From positions 947,001-1,011,000 of the forward strand of contig JACEVL010000690.1 in assembly GCA_020284085.1 (NCBI GenBank): a DNA stretch of 64,000 bases. Reading direction: 5' to 3'. The translations under genes were made by a program, and so were the position numbers. Below are positions 46,020 to 58,765 of this stretch, one piece after another. Position 1 is the first letter of the stretch, and every line of letters begins with the position of its first letter. Under the pieces are notes generated by a model that had not been told where the DNA came from, made no database searches, and worked only from the letters and a program-made list of their open reading frames with translations. This DNA is from Aporrectodea caliginosa (lineage: Eukaryota; Annelida; Clitellata; Crassiclitellata; Lumbricidae).

Positions 46020-47374
46020 ATTATGAGTAGGCCTAGGCCTATATGCTGTACTACAGCACTGCAGGAGGGCACTGATGCAGGAAGACTCAAAGCGATTATG
46101 AGTAGGCCTATATGCGCTATGGAAACGAGACTAAGAGAAAAATGGAGTAAGGTATCAATGGTGGATTCAGAGGCCCCACTTGCCATAATTTATATTCTGA
46201 CCTACAGGATCCACCTCTGTCGGTCGTGACTGTATCCACGACCATAAATAAAACGTTGCTGCGCTGCAATCATGCACTGTGATACAAATCATGAAAATTG
46301 ATTCTTATTGACGAATGCAAATAATAATATTGAAAAATTACTAATAATTACTGGAGGTGAATTGGATTTCGTTCATAATAATGTGGATAAATAATGCAGT
46401 TTGAAATTTAGAGTATGCCTACGTATATCGTGTGTATGGTGTCTCAGGAGCTATGCGCCTATTTTTAGGCCTAATTTATCCAAACTATTCACTGTTACAG
46501 GCATATTCTATTAATGCCCAGTATTTACATCAGTTTGACTTAATTTTAACATTTTGCAGTCGGCGACAAATAAAATCACTTTTATATTGGAGTCCTTAAT
46601 TGGTTCAACCATGAGAAAGGCCAGGCACGTCACCTTTCGAACCGCCGTTGTGCCAGCAGCGCGGAGAAAAGTTGAGGCAAGAGGACTCAACGGCCTGGTT
46701 TGCAGGGGAAGCCGCAGTATGCTAAACAAATAATTATACGCAGAACGCTGAGCAGAAAGAAAATCTCTGCGCAGAAAAGATTATCTCGGTCTCTCAAGAG
46801 AGGACAGAAAGCGACCTCATTCGTTGTTCAGGTTGAGGATGCCTGCAGTGGGATTGGATCGCATGGGATGCGAGAGTAGGCTACCTGACACCGACTCTAC
46901 TCTAGCTCGCACATAGATCAAGGCAGGCGTAGACCCCGGTCGCGCAGCAGCGTCAAAAAGGGTAAAGTACACCAACATCACCGGTACCCCATGCATCTAT
47001 GCGATCACCTTGCAGACCAGTGACGCATGGAGCAAGAAAGGACAGTAAATCAATTAGAGTTATCAAATTCTAAAGACTGGAAATACTTGCAACAGAAGCG
47101 ATTATGATAAGATCACAAAGGTAGTAAGGAGTTTGACTTTAAAACGTTTTACACGTTAGAAAGAGAATTTTAAACTAACTCCGAGCAGTTAATAATAATA
47201 ACAATCTTCGATCGATATTTTAAAACTGACAATTACGCAGTATGATTACAAATCAGTATGAACGGATGATCACAAGTTATTACAGGAGTGGAATTTAACT
47301 GTATACGGCAGCCATGCAATTCGCCCATCACGTCCTACATCTCATTTTACCAACGCCATTTGACGAATGAAAAG
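46020..47374. other. No gene recognised
   Basis: Begins with two local repeats of ATTATGAGTAGGCCTA...CTACAGCACTGCA type (46020-46115), which differ by one extra GGCCTA. The remainder, including the more GC-rich 46.6-47.0 kb, shows no family or structure that I can identify. Confidence 0.5.
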
Positions 47375-47900
47375 GCTGAGGCGACCTTAGGGAGGGTTGC
47401 GGGAGCGTCCGTTGCCTCTTCGTGCCAGAGTTTTACCATTGCCCTAAACCCCTCTCCATCGACCGACTTCGTGCTTCGACTGCTGATGCTCCTCCACCGA
47501 CAATCTCACAGACGTCTTTGATGGCTTCCGTTCAATCTCGGCATCAGACCTTCGTCTTCTTCTAGCGTCTTCAAATCTAACATCATGTGAACTAGACCCA
47601 CTCTCCTGTCTTGTTATCATTGACATTTGAGACGATCTTACTTCCTTTTTTGTTTATTCTTTAACAGGTCACTTGCTGAAGGATGCACCCATCCCTCACA
47701 GAAAGACGCTTTTGTCTTTTCTTCACTAAAAAACCTAACCTCTACACAAACCTCTGCCAAAACTACCGACCTATCTGCAATCTATCCTTCTTATCAAAGA
47801 CTATTGAGCTTCTTGTTTTTCTCCAGTTGCTCTCCTACCTTGGACAATCTGGTAAAATTAGCAGTAGCAAAGATGGGAACCTTGCATGGCTGACATACAG
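47375..47900 (+). pseudogene. LINE ORF2 fragment (start of reverse transcriptase)
   Basis: Fragments in shifting frames read SPSTDFVLRLLMLLHRQSHR, then KKPNLYTNLCQNYRPICNLS and FLSKTIELLVFLQLLSYLGQ, matching the first RT block of L2-like elements. Multiple frameshifts. Truncated at both ends. A minus-strand TTCGTTTATT tail with TA repeats lies just after it (47958-48030). Confidence 0.65.
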
Positions 47901-48030
47901 TTAAATTCGACTCCTGTAATAACTTCCAATCATCCGTTAGTATTATGACTTGAAAACATATATATATATATTATATATATATAATATTCGTTTATTGAGA
48001 AAAGCAATCTGACAAAAACTCAGAAATGCT

Positions 48031-49022
48031 AACATGAGGGATAATGGATAATTAAAGTTCATTGGAAAATATTAGAATAAACTAGTAAATATTTTTATAA
48101 AATGATCTGGGAATAAATTGAGAGTTGTTCTTGGGTGGGAGAGTATGGTTGTGTGCTCTAGGTCTTAATTGGTGGGAGGAAAGGGGTCGGAGTGGAGGTA
48201 GGAGTTGGTGAAGAACATGCTTAGGATTAATGCTTAGTACATACTTCGGTGTGTCAGTTTGAATTAAAAATAAACACGACTATTATGTTGTTCGTATTTT
48301 CATTTAAGTCGTCTAAAGTAGCTCGACGTTATTGCTCGTCTTCTGTTTTCGCCACGCTTCTCCTGTCTGTCTTACGTAGGCCCTACTGACCTTCTGGATA
48401 TAAACCTCACCACGGCTTGGCTGATGCCTTGTTCACTAGATATCGACAGTGGTTAAAGCGGTCTTATTATTCTTTGAACGTGGAGCTCTATACAGCCGTG
48501 TAAATAGGTATGCTAGGGTTTCCTTAATGTTAGCAGCTCTGCAATTTAACATAATAATGTCCAATGAACGAGACTGCTGCTTCTCCACGCTCCCGGAGGC
48601 GGGACTCTGGTGGGCCAACAGATTCCAGTTCAGAGTTGGCAGTTGACGTATGATCAGTCGCCCTTCTGACTTAGCTTCAGGTGACTCGGTAAAATCTAAA
48701 GAGTCAAAATCAACAACTAATGTATCAGCTAATAACCACGATCAGAAAACATATCGGGATTGACTGATTGATGAATGACTGAAAAAATGAATGAATTTAT
48801 AAATGAATTTATAAATTTATTTAATAAAACTAATGAATGAATGATTGACTGACTGAAGTAATAAACTGCCTAAAGAAACTAGTTAGCCTAGGTCTGAAAT
48901 TGGATCGTGGCGTTCTAGCTATAGCTATGCTCACAGCCGAGGGTCGCATTAATTGTAATCGTTTGTGAGTGACTAAGCACAGCCGTACGTCTCTGGATGA
49001 CAACGGCTGGATGAGCTGTAGA
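48031..49022. other. No gene recognised
   Basis: AT-rich noncoding sequence including short AATGAATGA/ATAAATTTA repeats at 48.76-48.85 kb. No family recognised. Confidence 0.5.
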
Positions 49023-50231
49023 CAGGGCCGGCCTTAGGCACAAGCAAAGCAGGCAGTTGCCTGGGGCGCCAAGATCTAGGGGGCGCCATTTTCACAAAAA
49101 TCTTTCTAACAGTTTTATATTTTTCACCCTTTTAGCAATTTTTTCAATTACAATAATTATTTTCATTTTGAATTCAAAACTTTCGATTATAGAACAAATT
49201 TAAAATAATTGTTGATTCCATTGCACCTTTTCAAGTAAGTAGGGTCCCTACGCGGCAGCTTGAGGTGGATTCGAATCAGCAACCCTCCGGCTGCAAGGCA
49301 CCGAACATACCACTACACCACTGCGTGTCTGTAATATTAGTCCTGACAGTGCGTAAATCTGATGCAGTGATGCTGATACAGTGACATATTTCGGCTGAAA
49401 ATGCCAAGAATTGAAGAAATATTGTAGAATATTCAATCTATGTAGGCCAATCTTTATTTGTTGACTGCCGAGCAGACATTGCAGTTGCATAAATTAGTTA
49501 AGTACAAAATATGTACATTTACATCTTAAGTAAAATAACAGTTTTCTTAAATAGGCCTATATCTAAGTCAATTTATAGTTTCTATCTTATAAAATTGAAA
49601 TTTTAATTTAAAAATTATGTGATGCCCTATGAAGCGTCAGAAGTAATTGTATGGGTAGTCAAAATTGTAAGAAGAAAAAATAAGAAACAGAAGTTAGTAT
49701 CAAAAATAAAAACGATGGCTTTCCAACTATTTCAACCAAATTGAAACTACTTTAGCTGTTAGTGTTAGCACCCAGTCATCTGCTTTAGTAATTCGTTCGT
49801 AATACAGCCTACTAACATTGCAGGTAAAACATTGCTTAAATTGCTTTCAGCTTTATTGTGTTTTGATAAACCGAAACCTGATGGAGAAAAACTGCAAGCA
49901 GAAAAAGATTTCTGATTACTTCAACAAAATAATAATTATTTTACGATGCATATTTTTTGTTTTGTTTCGGTAATTCGAATTTTTCGATAATTCAAACTGT
50001 TTTTGCTTTTTATCATTTCTAAAAATTCAAATTATCCAGGGTTGAGTGTACTGATAAAAAGGTAATAAATAACTCAGTTGAGCCAACTTGAGCGTAGGGG
50101 CCTAATTATATAATAATGTTTATGGTTGGTTCATCGTTGGGTTGTGACGTGAAGTGGACCGTGGAGTGGGAATCAGAGGGCGCCGAAGGTATGCTTTGCC
50201 TGGGGCGCCATTTGGGCTAGGGCCGGTCCTG
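49023..50231. mobile_element. hAT-like element (CAGGGCCGGCC ends)
   Basis: Ends CAGGGCCGGCCTTAGGC and inverted CAGGACCGGCCCTAGCC. Flanks GCTGTAGA (49015-49022) and GCTGTTAC (50232-50239) agree at five to six of eight positions, as expected for an old insertion. Subterminal GGGGCGCCA words occur near both ends. No transposase is visible. It contains a SINE head at 49243-49335. Confidence 0.75.
49243..49335 (-). repeat. tRNA-derived SINE head
   Basis: On the minus strand, GTGGTGTAGTGGTATGTTCG (A-box like) and GATTCGAATCC (B-box like) are spaced as in a tRNA, followed by GCCGCGTAGGGACCCT, the word that starts the SINE piece at 36.87 kb. Truncated after that word. Confidence 0.65.
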
Positions 50232-51144
50232 GCTGTTACAGTAGATTGAGGTCAACAGTAGCCTGTTCGTAGCTATGCGTCTGCATTCTGAGTGTGTGCG
50301 TTGTTATACTATGGGTTCTAACAGACCAAGCTAATTTTTGCTGTTACTGGCTAATAGCACCTATAATTGTACGTAACGGGCTAAACTGCATCCGGGATAA
50401 CATTCAGGTTGGATTACTGACTATGTTTCCAAGCGTACGTCACAATCACCGATCTATTTCCATTTAAAAAAATGTGCATAATATTATTCAGCGGCAGGGA
50501 CGTCGTGCGCAGAAGAGAACCTTGTGTTGTGTCATGTGCCTTTGAATTACAATCCAGTACGTTAAACAATAATTAGAGAAAATCCCCCAGTGTACATTTT
50601 TACGCTAGACTATAATTCGTGTACACGACAGGCGAAGGATACAGCTCGAAGTCCTTTAGATCTATCGCGTAGGTGATTACATTAATGGATATAATTTTAT
50701 GTCGGGATCAAGGTAAGCAGTTAAAAGTTAAAGACGTTTTGTCATAATTTGATGTAGTATGTACTCTGGGCAAACTTATAGTATCGTGGGCTGAAGGATT
50801 ATACAGTATCTCTGGGCATGCTGCGCGAACGCCGGACGATACCAGGTTTTCTAATGACGAACTAACCTTAACTCTGACCCTAACCGACACTTACGACGCC
50901 TAAACTGACCCTAACCGACACTCACGACGCCAGTAAACTGACGCACCATTATCCTTCAGGTCCCGATTTCATAAGCTTGCCGTACTCTGTGCAATGTGTA
51001 AGAAACAAACGAAATAGACCATAGAAGTTTCAAGTTATGCATATATTTTAGGCTAAAATCTGTGTCGTGCTATCTCAAACTGTAAACAGCTCACTTGACC
51101 TTGTTTATCAGTTCTTCGGAAAAAGCGAAGTTTACGTTGCCAAA
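50232..51144. other. No gene recognised
   Basis: A short stretch with CCCTAACCGACACT(T/C)ACGACGCC repeated twice (50.88-50.93 kb) is the only structure noticed. Confidence 0.5.
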
Positions 51145-51660
51145 TTAATTTATAAAGGGCCGATGGCAAACCGATGGCACACCAAAACCAAGCCGATCAC
51201 GGAAAATGACTGTCGCCAAGGAGTCGACGTCAGACAAAGGAGAAAATCCTAAGGAGATGCATTTTGGTAAAGGGATCCAGTGGTTTAGAACCTCACTCAT
51301 GTAGTGTAAAACACGATCAGATTTGGCAGAGCCGCCGATAAGGCTCGCGGCCGCCTGATGAACACGCTCGAGCCGCTCAATCCGAACCCGTGGAAGACCG
51401 GCGTAGATGGAAAAGCAATAATCAAGACGGCTCAGCGCGAATGCATGAAAAGAGTAAGTGCTGCATTGAAAGTCAGAGAGTGTGAAATCACCCAAAGTTG
51501 TGGGAGCTGGTTAAAGCAGCTCCGACTTACTAAGTCAATAATTATGTCGGGCCATTGAAAGTTCCTGGTCGATTAGGATCCTCAGGTCGCTCACGTACGT
51601 AGAAATTGTCAGTGCGGAAACTCCAGTCAAAGTTAGCTAGCTTCTGTATGATACCGAACC
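51145..51660 (-). pseudogene. LINE ORF2 C-terminal fragment
   Basis: Minus-strand frames give VRDLRILIDQEL-like remains, then ALSRLDYCFSIYAGLPRVRI, ERLERVHQAAASLIGGSAKS and DRVLHYMSEVLNHWIPLPKC, typical of L2/Rex1-type LINE ORF2 after the RT core. Frameshifted and truncated. Confidence 0.75.
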
Positions 51661-52269
51661 AAATGAACCCGGGTTTTCAGACCGTTAAGGCGGGGTCTAC
51701 TTCACGACATTCAGACAGCAAACGCGTCCATTACCACGAATAGCATATAACAGCAGATGTAGTGCTGTGTATAATTGGCTCAGCATAGGGCCCGATGGAT
51801 ATTGACAGGGCATACGCAAGCACGCGTGACGTCACAGATGCCGGTCTAGTGCATGTAGCTGTTGCTGCTACCCCGTGTGTTGGCAGTTTAAATAATCACC
51901 TAACGTAATAAACCACTCCGCGAAATAGATACGTAGCCAAACAGGAGCATAACACTGTTGAGGCCAAATATTTTTTTAAAATAAAAATTGTGGGCTGTAA
52001 GTTTCTTTATGATCCCGTAATATTACCTGCCAAGTTTTATGACATTTCGAAAATATTTAGGGGTCCCGCAAGGCTCATAGAGTTAGTGCAGTTTGTCGTA
52101 AATTACGCATGGCATCATTGACTTTTAAATATTTAGGTGACAACATTTTGATCCCATAATTACATGTTTAGTATCACTATAAAGCTCTTAAACAGCAGAA
52201 TCTACAGATTTAACCTTCTTGTATATTATATGCATAAAGTTTCAATTATGAAGAAGACATAAAGCACAC

Positions 52270-54380
52270 TACCAGAAGAGATCAAATTTTTTGGCTTGCA
52301 AATCAAGGAAGACTTTCGAGCCTTTAAATCTGTCGGGCACTGGGAAGGCAAGCTGCTCCCTGACATAACTGGAGTAAACACGGACAAAGTGAACCGATGG
52401 TCAGTCCTGATTTCTTCTCTAGTTAATAGAAATACTAAACTTCTGGGTGTGCCAAAGTTGGCTTCTGTGTCAAGACAGGCAGCAGCAGTACCAGTTCTAG
52501 ACCATATGAAGTCGTGGCAGTGCGATACATTTATTATCGGCATGTGTTTTGACACAAGGGCCTCAAATACCGGCAGAGTTAATGGAGCCTGCACCCTTCT
52601 AGAGGCAGCCACCGGTCGTAATCTGCTGCAGATGGCTTGTCAACATCACATGTTTGAAGTCCTGTTGTCTTATATATATTCGTAGTGTGCCTTGGTAAAG
52701 TTTGTCCATCAACTGGGGAGGCATTCTTCTCTTCAAGCGATTTAAAGATAAATGGTCCGACCTGGCTCACTTTCAACCAAAGCCTCATTAATGTCTGTCT
52801 GTGTCTGACAAACTGAAGGAGTTCATTACATCCGTGTTTGGATTGAGCAGTTCGACAGCGGTTCGCAAGCCTGGTGCCCCTCTATAGAGCGCGTTGGATG
52901 GCGAATGCATTATACTCAATGAAGATTTAGTTGCGTTTTGATGGAACCCAATCGGTTATCCAATTGACGGCCCGTGAATTACAGGGCATCCACGATTTAA
53001 CATTATGTTTTAGTCAACATCTGCATCCAATCGTGGTTTTCGTGTCGAGTCACTGCTGATTCACCCATCAATGACATTCAACTAATAATAAAATACAGCC
53101 CGTAAAAACAAAGTTTTTACTATATCCATCTGGTATCCTATAACGTGTACTCTGAAAATAGTCCGCGTTCATTTTACAACATAGCACGCTTAATGAGGCA
53201 GCGCGCCCATTATTGTTGCAGCCAATGACAACGCTGGCCAATGGCAACGCTGCGTGTGGGAAAAGGGGATTCCCCGATTCGAAAAGTTGAGTCCCCGATT
53301 CTATAAGCTAGCCTTTTTGGGGGAGCTGAAATTTTGATAGAATGAAGTGTGTGCGAGGGCGAGTCTATCTGCCAAGTTTCACGACGATTGAATGATTGTA
53401 AGTGATCGAACTAGTCGTCGCAAGATTTGACTTTTTAGCCTGTGGCTCAATCAAACAAGCAAGCAAGCAAGCAAGCAAGATTCCCGCAAGTTAAACTAGA
53501 TGGATAATAAAATACAGCCCGTAAAAACAAAGTTTTTACTATATCCATCTAGTATCCTATAATGCGTCTTATGAAGCAGTTACCTCTACAAATATATAGT
53601 CCGCGTTCATTTTACGACTGCGGCCAATCACAACGCTGGCCAATCACAACGCTCCGTATCGGAAAAGGGGATTCCCCGATTCGAAAAGTTTAGTCCCCGA
53701 TTCTATAAGCTAGCCTTTTTTGGGGAGCTGAAATTTTGACAGAATGAAGTGTGTGCGAGGGCGAGTCTATATGCCAAGTTTCACGACGATTGAATGATTG
53801 TAAGTGATCGAACTAGTCGTCGCAAGATTTGACTTTTTAGCCTGTGGCTCAATCAAGCAAGCAAGCAAGCAAGATTCCCGCAAGTTAAAGTAGATGGATA
53901 AAAAGACTGCAATATTACGATGCTGCTGCTCTGAAAACCACTGAAGATGATGCTGTGTCATTCTTGGTACCTAAGCCAAGAGCTGGAAACCCTCTCTCTG
54001 TTCTCACACAATCTCTCTTCTGAAGATAAAGCACAGCTTATGTTGACAATGAAAGGTGATCGAGGATTGCACTTTGTTCAATCTCTTTCCCGTACGAAAA
54101 GGGAATTATATATTTCTCGAAGCTTCTTCCGAACTACCGCCAACTCATCGTGGCTTGTACCCTCGATATTCCATGTGAATAGTGACCCAAAGGCCAATTG
54201 TATAAGATCGCATGTCAGCTTGTTAATAACTTTGCCTGTGTAAATGACAATGCTGAGCTTGGAGTTGCTCTTATACAGAATTTCAATTTAACAAGAACGA
54301 AGAACAGAAACAGTTTCTTCTGCAAGTTGTTGAAAAACACAGGCATGACTTTTCTAAGTGCCATCGTGACAATCTTGTAG
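52270..54380 (+). pseudogene. Relic of a multicopy uncharacterised protein (U1 coding region)
   Basis: Readable parts in order: LLPDITGVNTDKVNRWSVLI, LLGVPKLA, FIIGMCFDTRASNTGRVNGA then CTLLEAATGRNLLQMACQHH, and FKRFKDKWSDLAHF. After an insertion comes QLVNNFACVNDNAELGVALI then LLQVVEKHRHDFSKC-like remains. From memory this is an uncharacterised, intron-poor protein found in many copies in invertebrates. The CFDT, HH and ND..ERG patches suggest an RNase H-like transposase fold (inference). Stops and shifts throughout. Confidence 0.6.
53088..53905. repeat. Tandem dimer of a ~410-bp repeat inserted in U1
   Basis: Two direct copies (about 53088-53495 and 53503-53900) share AATAAAATACAGCCCGTAAA, AAACAAAGTTTTTACTATAT, GGAAAAGGGGATTCCCCGAT and a CAAG microsatellite near the end, each closing with GTTAAA(C/G)TAGATGGATA. 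The GTAAAAACAAAGTTTTTAC word is palindromic. Confidence 0.8.
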
Positions 54381-54900
54381 ACATATAGATTATTGTAAAA
54401 TGTAGAACTGAACAATATGCAGCTGAAGGTATAAACAGTGATTAAGAATAAGCAGATGCAGGTATGGGGTAGCTGAAACCATGGCTGGTTGCATAATCAA
54501 GAATTTGTAATAATGATTCCTCCTAACGATTAATGGCAATAACTGATATTGAGAAAGTTTAAAAATCTTCAGTTGCTGTACAATTTTTTCATTATTTATT
54601 CGTAAAACCATACCTATGTACGCAATAAAGTCAGATACTTGTAGTTTCCACTATTTAGGAGCTTTCCATTGGTATTAAACATGTTATCATGGGATCCAAG
54701 GTCGTTGTCTAAAAGCATTAATAAATTGGGCACGTCCGACGCAAATTATGCCAACATGGTGAAATGTGAGTGTCTTGCGGGACCCCTAAATATTTTTAAA
54801 ATTTTATAAAATTTTCCAGGTGTCATTATGGGACCATAAAGCAACATTTTAGAGGGAGTGCATAAAAATTTTCGACAAAAAATATTTCTGGGACACCCTA

Positions 54901-55639
54901 CTGTAGGCTTAATATTTTCCCTCTGAAAGATGTCAAAGCTGCATTTCCTCCAATCATGTGAAACGTACATTTAGCGATGTTTAACAATGTATGCAGTGCT
55001 TTGCACCAGTATAAAGATAAGATAAGAATATTCTTCAATTGACCAATTGCTATCCGCATTTTGGTGTACAAACATGGTAATAAGCATACACCAATACTTA
55101 CGAAGATCAAGACAGTAAAGTTATTCTAAAATAATATTAAACATTATTCTCCGAGACCCCATAATATCATTCTAATGATGAAATATTTTCTCATCAAGCC
55201 ATCTGCCGGAGGGATTGTGCGGTTATGGGCGCGTGGGCGTAGGTTGTAGAAGGTGGCTTTGATCGGAGGGAGCAGGTCATGCAGTACATGACCCCCATTA
55301 ACCAGGACAGTATGTCACTTACACATGATGATTTCGAACCATGTGATATTGTTCCAGACCGCCTGCATCATTAAGTGGCACTGTTACAGCACGTGTTCCA
55401 GTGGTTACGCTGTTTTTCATCCAACTGCATAAGATTGTATTCCATACCCTTATACAGGGTGGGCCAGCATAAATGAACCGACTTTGCATGCATATAACTC
55501 CGCCAATTTTTGTAAGTTGTTTATACTTAATGCGTGAAATTAAAGATATTTCACTCTAGTATTAGCACCCGGCTCTGTTGCAATAGGTCACACTCATGTC
55601 ACCTCGTGTCCAGGGCTGTTGTCTATTGTATAAAACCCA
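54901..55639. other. No gene recognised
   Basis: Noncoding; ACAGGGTGGGCCAGCATAAA at about 55.46 kb resembles a transposon terminus, but no partner end was found. Confidence 0.4.
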
Positions 55640-55918
55640 ACTATATTTTTTCGTCGACTTCTGTCCACGTTTAGCAATTTTCTCAGCCCTTTAACCCTAG
55701 ATGTCAACCTTTGTCGACAACAGCCTCGAAAGTGATAATGTGGGCCCTTCCATCTGGAATGACCTCCCGTCACAGCTGCGTTCATTACTCCTGATCAACC
55801 CAACTGAGTTTTATAAGTGACTCAAGTCTTTTTTTAGTCGTGGTTGGGCTGGGAGCGCTCCTGAGTAGGTTTCTTGAAGGGCGCTATATAAATCTCATAA
55901 TGAATGAATGAATGAAAA
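55640..55918 (+). pseudogene. LINE 3' end with TGAA tail
   Basis: FGPSIWNDLPSQL-like and LKSFFSRGWAG-like remains of an ORF2 C-terminus, then GGGCGCTATATAAATCTCAT and a tail of four TGAA units. 5'-truncated. Confidence 0.7.
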
Positions 55919-55989
55919 GAAATACATTAACTTAATTATCAAACGTTTAATTTAACACATACACAAATTTAACACATAACACATACCTT

Positions 55990-56300
55990 ACTAATCGTAC
56001 CCAAATGGTTATAGGAGACTCTCGCACCTCATGGGTACCTGTTAAATTTGGAGTCCCTCAAGGATCTGTGCTGGGTCCACTTCTGTATATCATGTTTACA
56101 GCTGATCTCTTCTCTTTGCTAAACACTCGGCCTCTGGTCACCTCTATGCTGATGTTGTCCAGGCCTTCGTTCATGGCTTCTCTTCCCACCAATTTGCTCT
56201 TTCCCAAACTGTTGAATCTCTTTCTGCTGATCTAAATTGTTGGATGTCCTCAAATCATCTTTCATCTCAACTCTTCCAAGACTCAATTGATCTGACTGGG
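55990..56300 (+). pseudogene. LINE reverse-transcriptase fragment
   Basis: Contains WVPVKFGVPQGSVLGPLLYI, the conserved RT motif, followed by frame-shifted remains of the YADD region (CTATGCTGATGTTGTCCAGG) and downstream palm. Truncated at both ends. Confidence 0.75.
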
Positions 56301-56849
56301 CACTCGCCAGCAGCTAATTAAACTTGATTACGCTTTACTTGCAATCGGTTCATTCAGTTTACTTTCTCGACAAACTGGGTGTTTATTTTTGTAACTATGA
56401 GAACAAGGATGGATGCATAGTAGGGTGGCCCTTAGCATGCAGCCAAAAATTAAAAATCATAAAATTTAGTCTGGCATACGTTCAATCCATGTCAATTATT
56501 GAAATAAAATTCTGTGACAAAAAAACTTTGGAATTGTTTAACATTTAGGGGTGACCCTCGATCTCTGAAATTTGTTATGTAATACGATTTTGCGATTTGA
56601 ATCACAAACTTTAAAAAAATTTATTCAGCACAGATTTTTCACTAAGATGGCTAAGAAATATAGGCCTACTAGTACTACAACAATGTCAATGAAATTAGTG
56701 TTCACTGTTCAATGCTTGTTCAGTTATTGTTCACTGTTGAACTACTTACTTCAGTGAAGTAATTATCAGTTCACTTCAAGACAATGTAAGAAAGTTATCA
56801 TTTTCCATGCCAAAAGCCCAACAGTGTTTGTCCATAACTTAGAAGGCAC

Positions 56850-58765
56850 TGTTGTCGATGTTCACTGACAACCTGCAGGAGAAACTGAAGCTGATCTTCA
56901 TCTTTTGTTAGCTTTTATTTCAGTCCTGAATGTGTGCCACTCCGCGTCCAGCTCTGTCATTGACGACAGCCAACCCTTTGAGTACTTCCTGTGCTTCTCG
57001 AAATGCTTCGTCCTCTTCCCAAGGTGCAGGATCTCTGGAAAGCATAATTTCAGACAGTCCTTGCATACCAAGCACCTGAGACAGTTTCTTGGAGTTAGTT
57101 GTTCAGAACTTTTTGAGACCTCTGGTGACAAAAACTGCATCTGACTTCACACTGGGTCTTATAGGCGGACGATCTTGAGCTACTTCTTCCATGGCAGCAA
57201 TCATCAGTTTCTTATAGTCATTGGATACTCTTGAGTCAAAAAGGGCAAGCCCAATAGGCTCTTTAGACAGATACTATAGATGAAGCCCTGCTGCCCTAGC
57301 TACTTGCTTGTAGCAGCAGAAATTGTTGTATGTGGGTATATTAGAAGTTCTCCCATGAGAGTGAAGTTGGCGCAGTTATCCAGGCTCTCAAGTAGACAAC
57401 AACCGTAAAGATGGCAATATCAGGGATGTTGCGTTCTTCTGCAGCAGTCTTCTTGAAAAGACCACATCTTTATCGTGTAGATAACTTTTGCCATCCATCG
57501 TGCCCGATGCATAGCGCCAAGCATTCGAAACCGAATTCCACGAGCTGGGACACCTCCAAGAAAGACAACTGAGAGTACGAGAAATTCTCTGTAATTGTCT
57601 CGTGGCTGTTCAGTTGCCAGATGTTTATGAGCAAATTCCAGGACGTCAGAACGGTGTATGGCCACCAAAGATTCGACCGATGGGTCTGATGAGGCTGTCT
57701 GAAATCTTTCGCTTTCAATGAATTGTCAGTAGTCTTGAAACCTCTTGAAAGAAGGTTATCGGTTCCAGTAGAAGTTCCAATGGAGGTTTTTTTGGAATGC
57801 AGCCCTAACAATTAGTTCCATAACATGGTGGCGACATGCCAGAAAAAGGAGATCCTTATTCAGTTCCTGCACTATCAAGCAACATGCACCTGAGCGATGA
57901 CCTGTGTCACAGCCTGTCGAATCGAAGCACAAGCTGTTGCTTGCCCATGGCTAAAACGCGAGCCTTTGCCTTCATTGGCCCTGCACTATGGAACCAGCTT
58001 CCTCCTTTGACACGTTCCTGTTTATTAACTGGTGGGTCAAGTGCCTCTTTTCATTGACTCAAGACCTCTTTCTTTTCTCTGGGTCTTCCGCACTGGGAGC
58101 GCCTCTGATTGGTGTGCACTGCGAGAGGCGCTATATACATTGATAGGTACAATACAAAGCGAAAACCTGATACTGAATATTGCACTCTCTCAAACACTAG
58201 ATGACTAGATGATGGCAGATGCTTTGTTGAACCTGTTCGTGAGGATAGTTTTGGAATGCCCAGTAACTGTTCAACTCCTACACATGAGATAAGAACTGGA
58301 AGACGATCAGATCCAATATTCATGTCCTGTCAAACCTTCCAGTAACTTCCCATCCCAACGAACTGTTAAAGGAACTATTACGGCTGTTTGACTTGGTGGT
58401 TCTGTTGCTTGCTTTGTCTCGTTGACTGGGATTTCAGTTGCTGTTCAAAGTGTTGACGTCATGACCAAGGCTGGAAGCCACTTCGCTAAGAACGAATGTA
58501 GTTTCCTTGACGAAATCTTGGTTCTGTCCATTGCCAACTTCCGACCAGGAGACAGAATATTGGATCTGGCTCGTTTAGATGCAGATGCTTCATTGTCACT
58601 AGTGTTGGTATCACGGGTTTTTTCCTTTACATTCACCATCAGTTCCATCACCTTAATCACTTAATTCTGCATCACTTGACGAGGAATCAGTATCCAGAAC
58701 TATCTGGCTTGTACAGGCTGCGAGCTCCTCCTGTGATCGTGTCTTGCGCTTCTGGAAGTTTACTC
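56850..58765 (-). pseudogene. Relic of the U-family protein (U2 coding region)
   Basis: From the N-terminal end (58765) downward: KRKTRSQEELAACTSQIVLD, SSSSDAELSD, RTKISSRKLHS with TFVLSEVASSLGHDVNTLN in another frame, then IGSDRLPVLISCVGVEQLLG and IPKLSS. After the LINE insertion: DNYREFLVLSVVFLGGVPAR, GAMHRARWMAKVIYTIKMWS, DYKKLMIAAMEEVAQDRPPI, and a C-terminal VNDRAGRGVAHIQD with LQFLLQVVSEHRQQC. Many stops and shifts. Shared patches with U1 (VLIS.., LLG.PKL, VND...GVA.IQ, FLLQVV) show one family. Confidence 0.65.
57830..58158 (+). pseudogene. LINE tail inserted in U2
   Basis: SLSNRSTSCCLPMAKTRAFA then FIGPALWNQLPPL and frame-shifted LKTSFFSLGLPHWER, ending GAGAGGCGCTATATACATTG and a GATAGGTAC-type tail. 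This is a 5'-truncated LINE on the plus strand splitting the U2 relic. Confidence 0.7.

Larger units (their letters stand above)
51965..54900 (+). mobile_element. DNA transposon with long inverted ends, unfamiliar transposase (copy U1)
   Basis: About 100-bp inverted ends: 51985-52085 (CTTTATGATCCCGTAAT ... ATATTTAGGGGTCCCGCAAG) pairs with 54765-54870 (CTTGCGGGACCCCTAAATAT ... ATTATGGGACCATAAAG). The right end continues to GGGACACCCTA at 54900. The left outermost bases are degraded, so no clean target duplication is seen. The body holds coding relics and an inserted dimer of about 410-bp repeats. Same family as U2. Confidence 0.7.

Noticed and set aside
50870..50935. CCCTAAC words as telomere-like repeat
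   Set aside because: Only a few irregular units with other bases between them; same for 22.83-22.87 kb.
55430..55480. ACAGGGTGG terminus near 55.46 kb as a transposon end
   Set aside because: No inverted partner or target duplication could be found.
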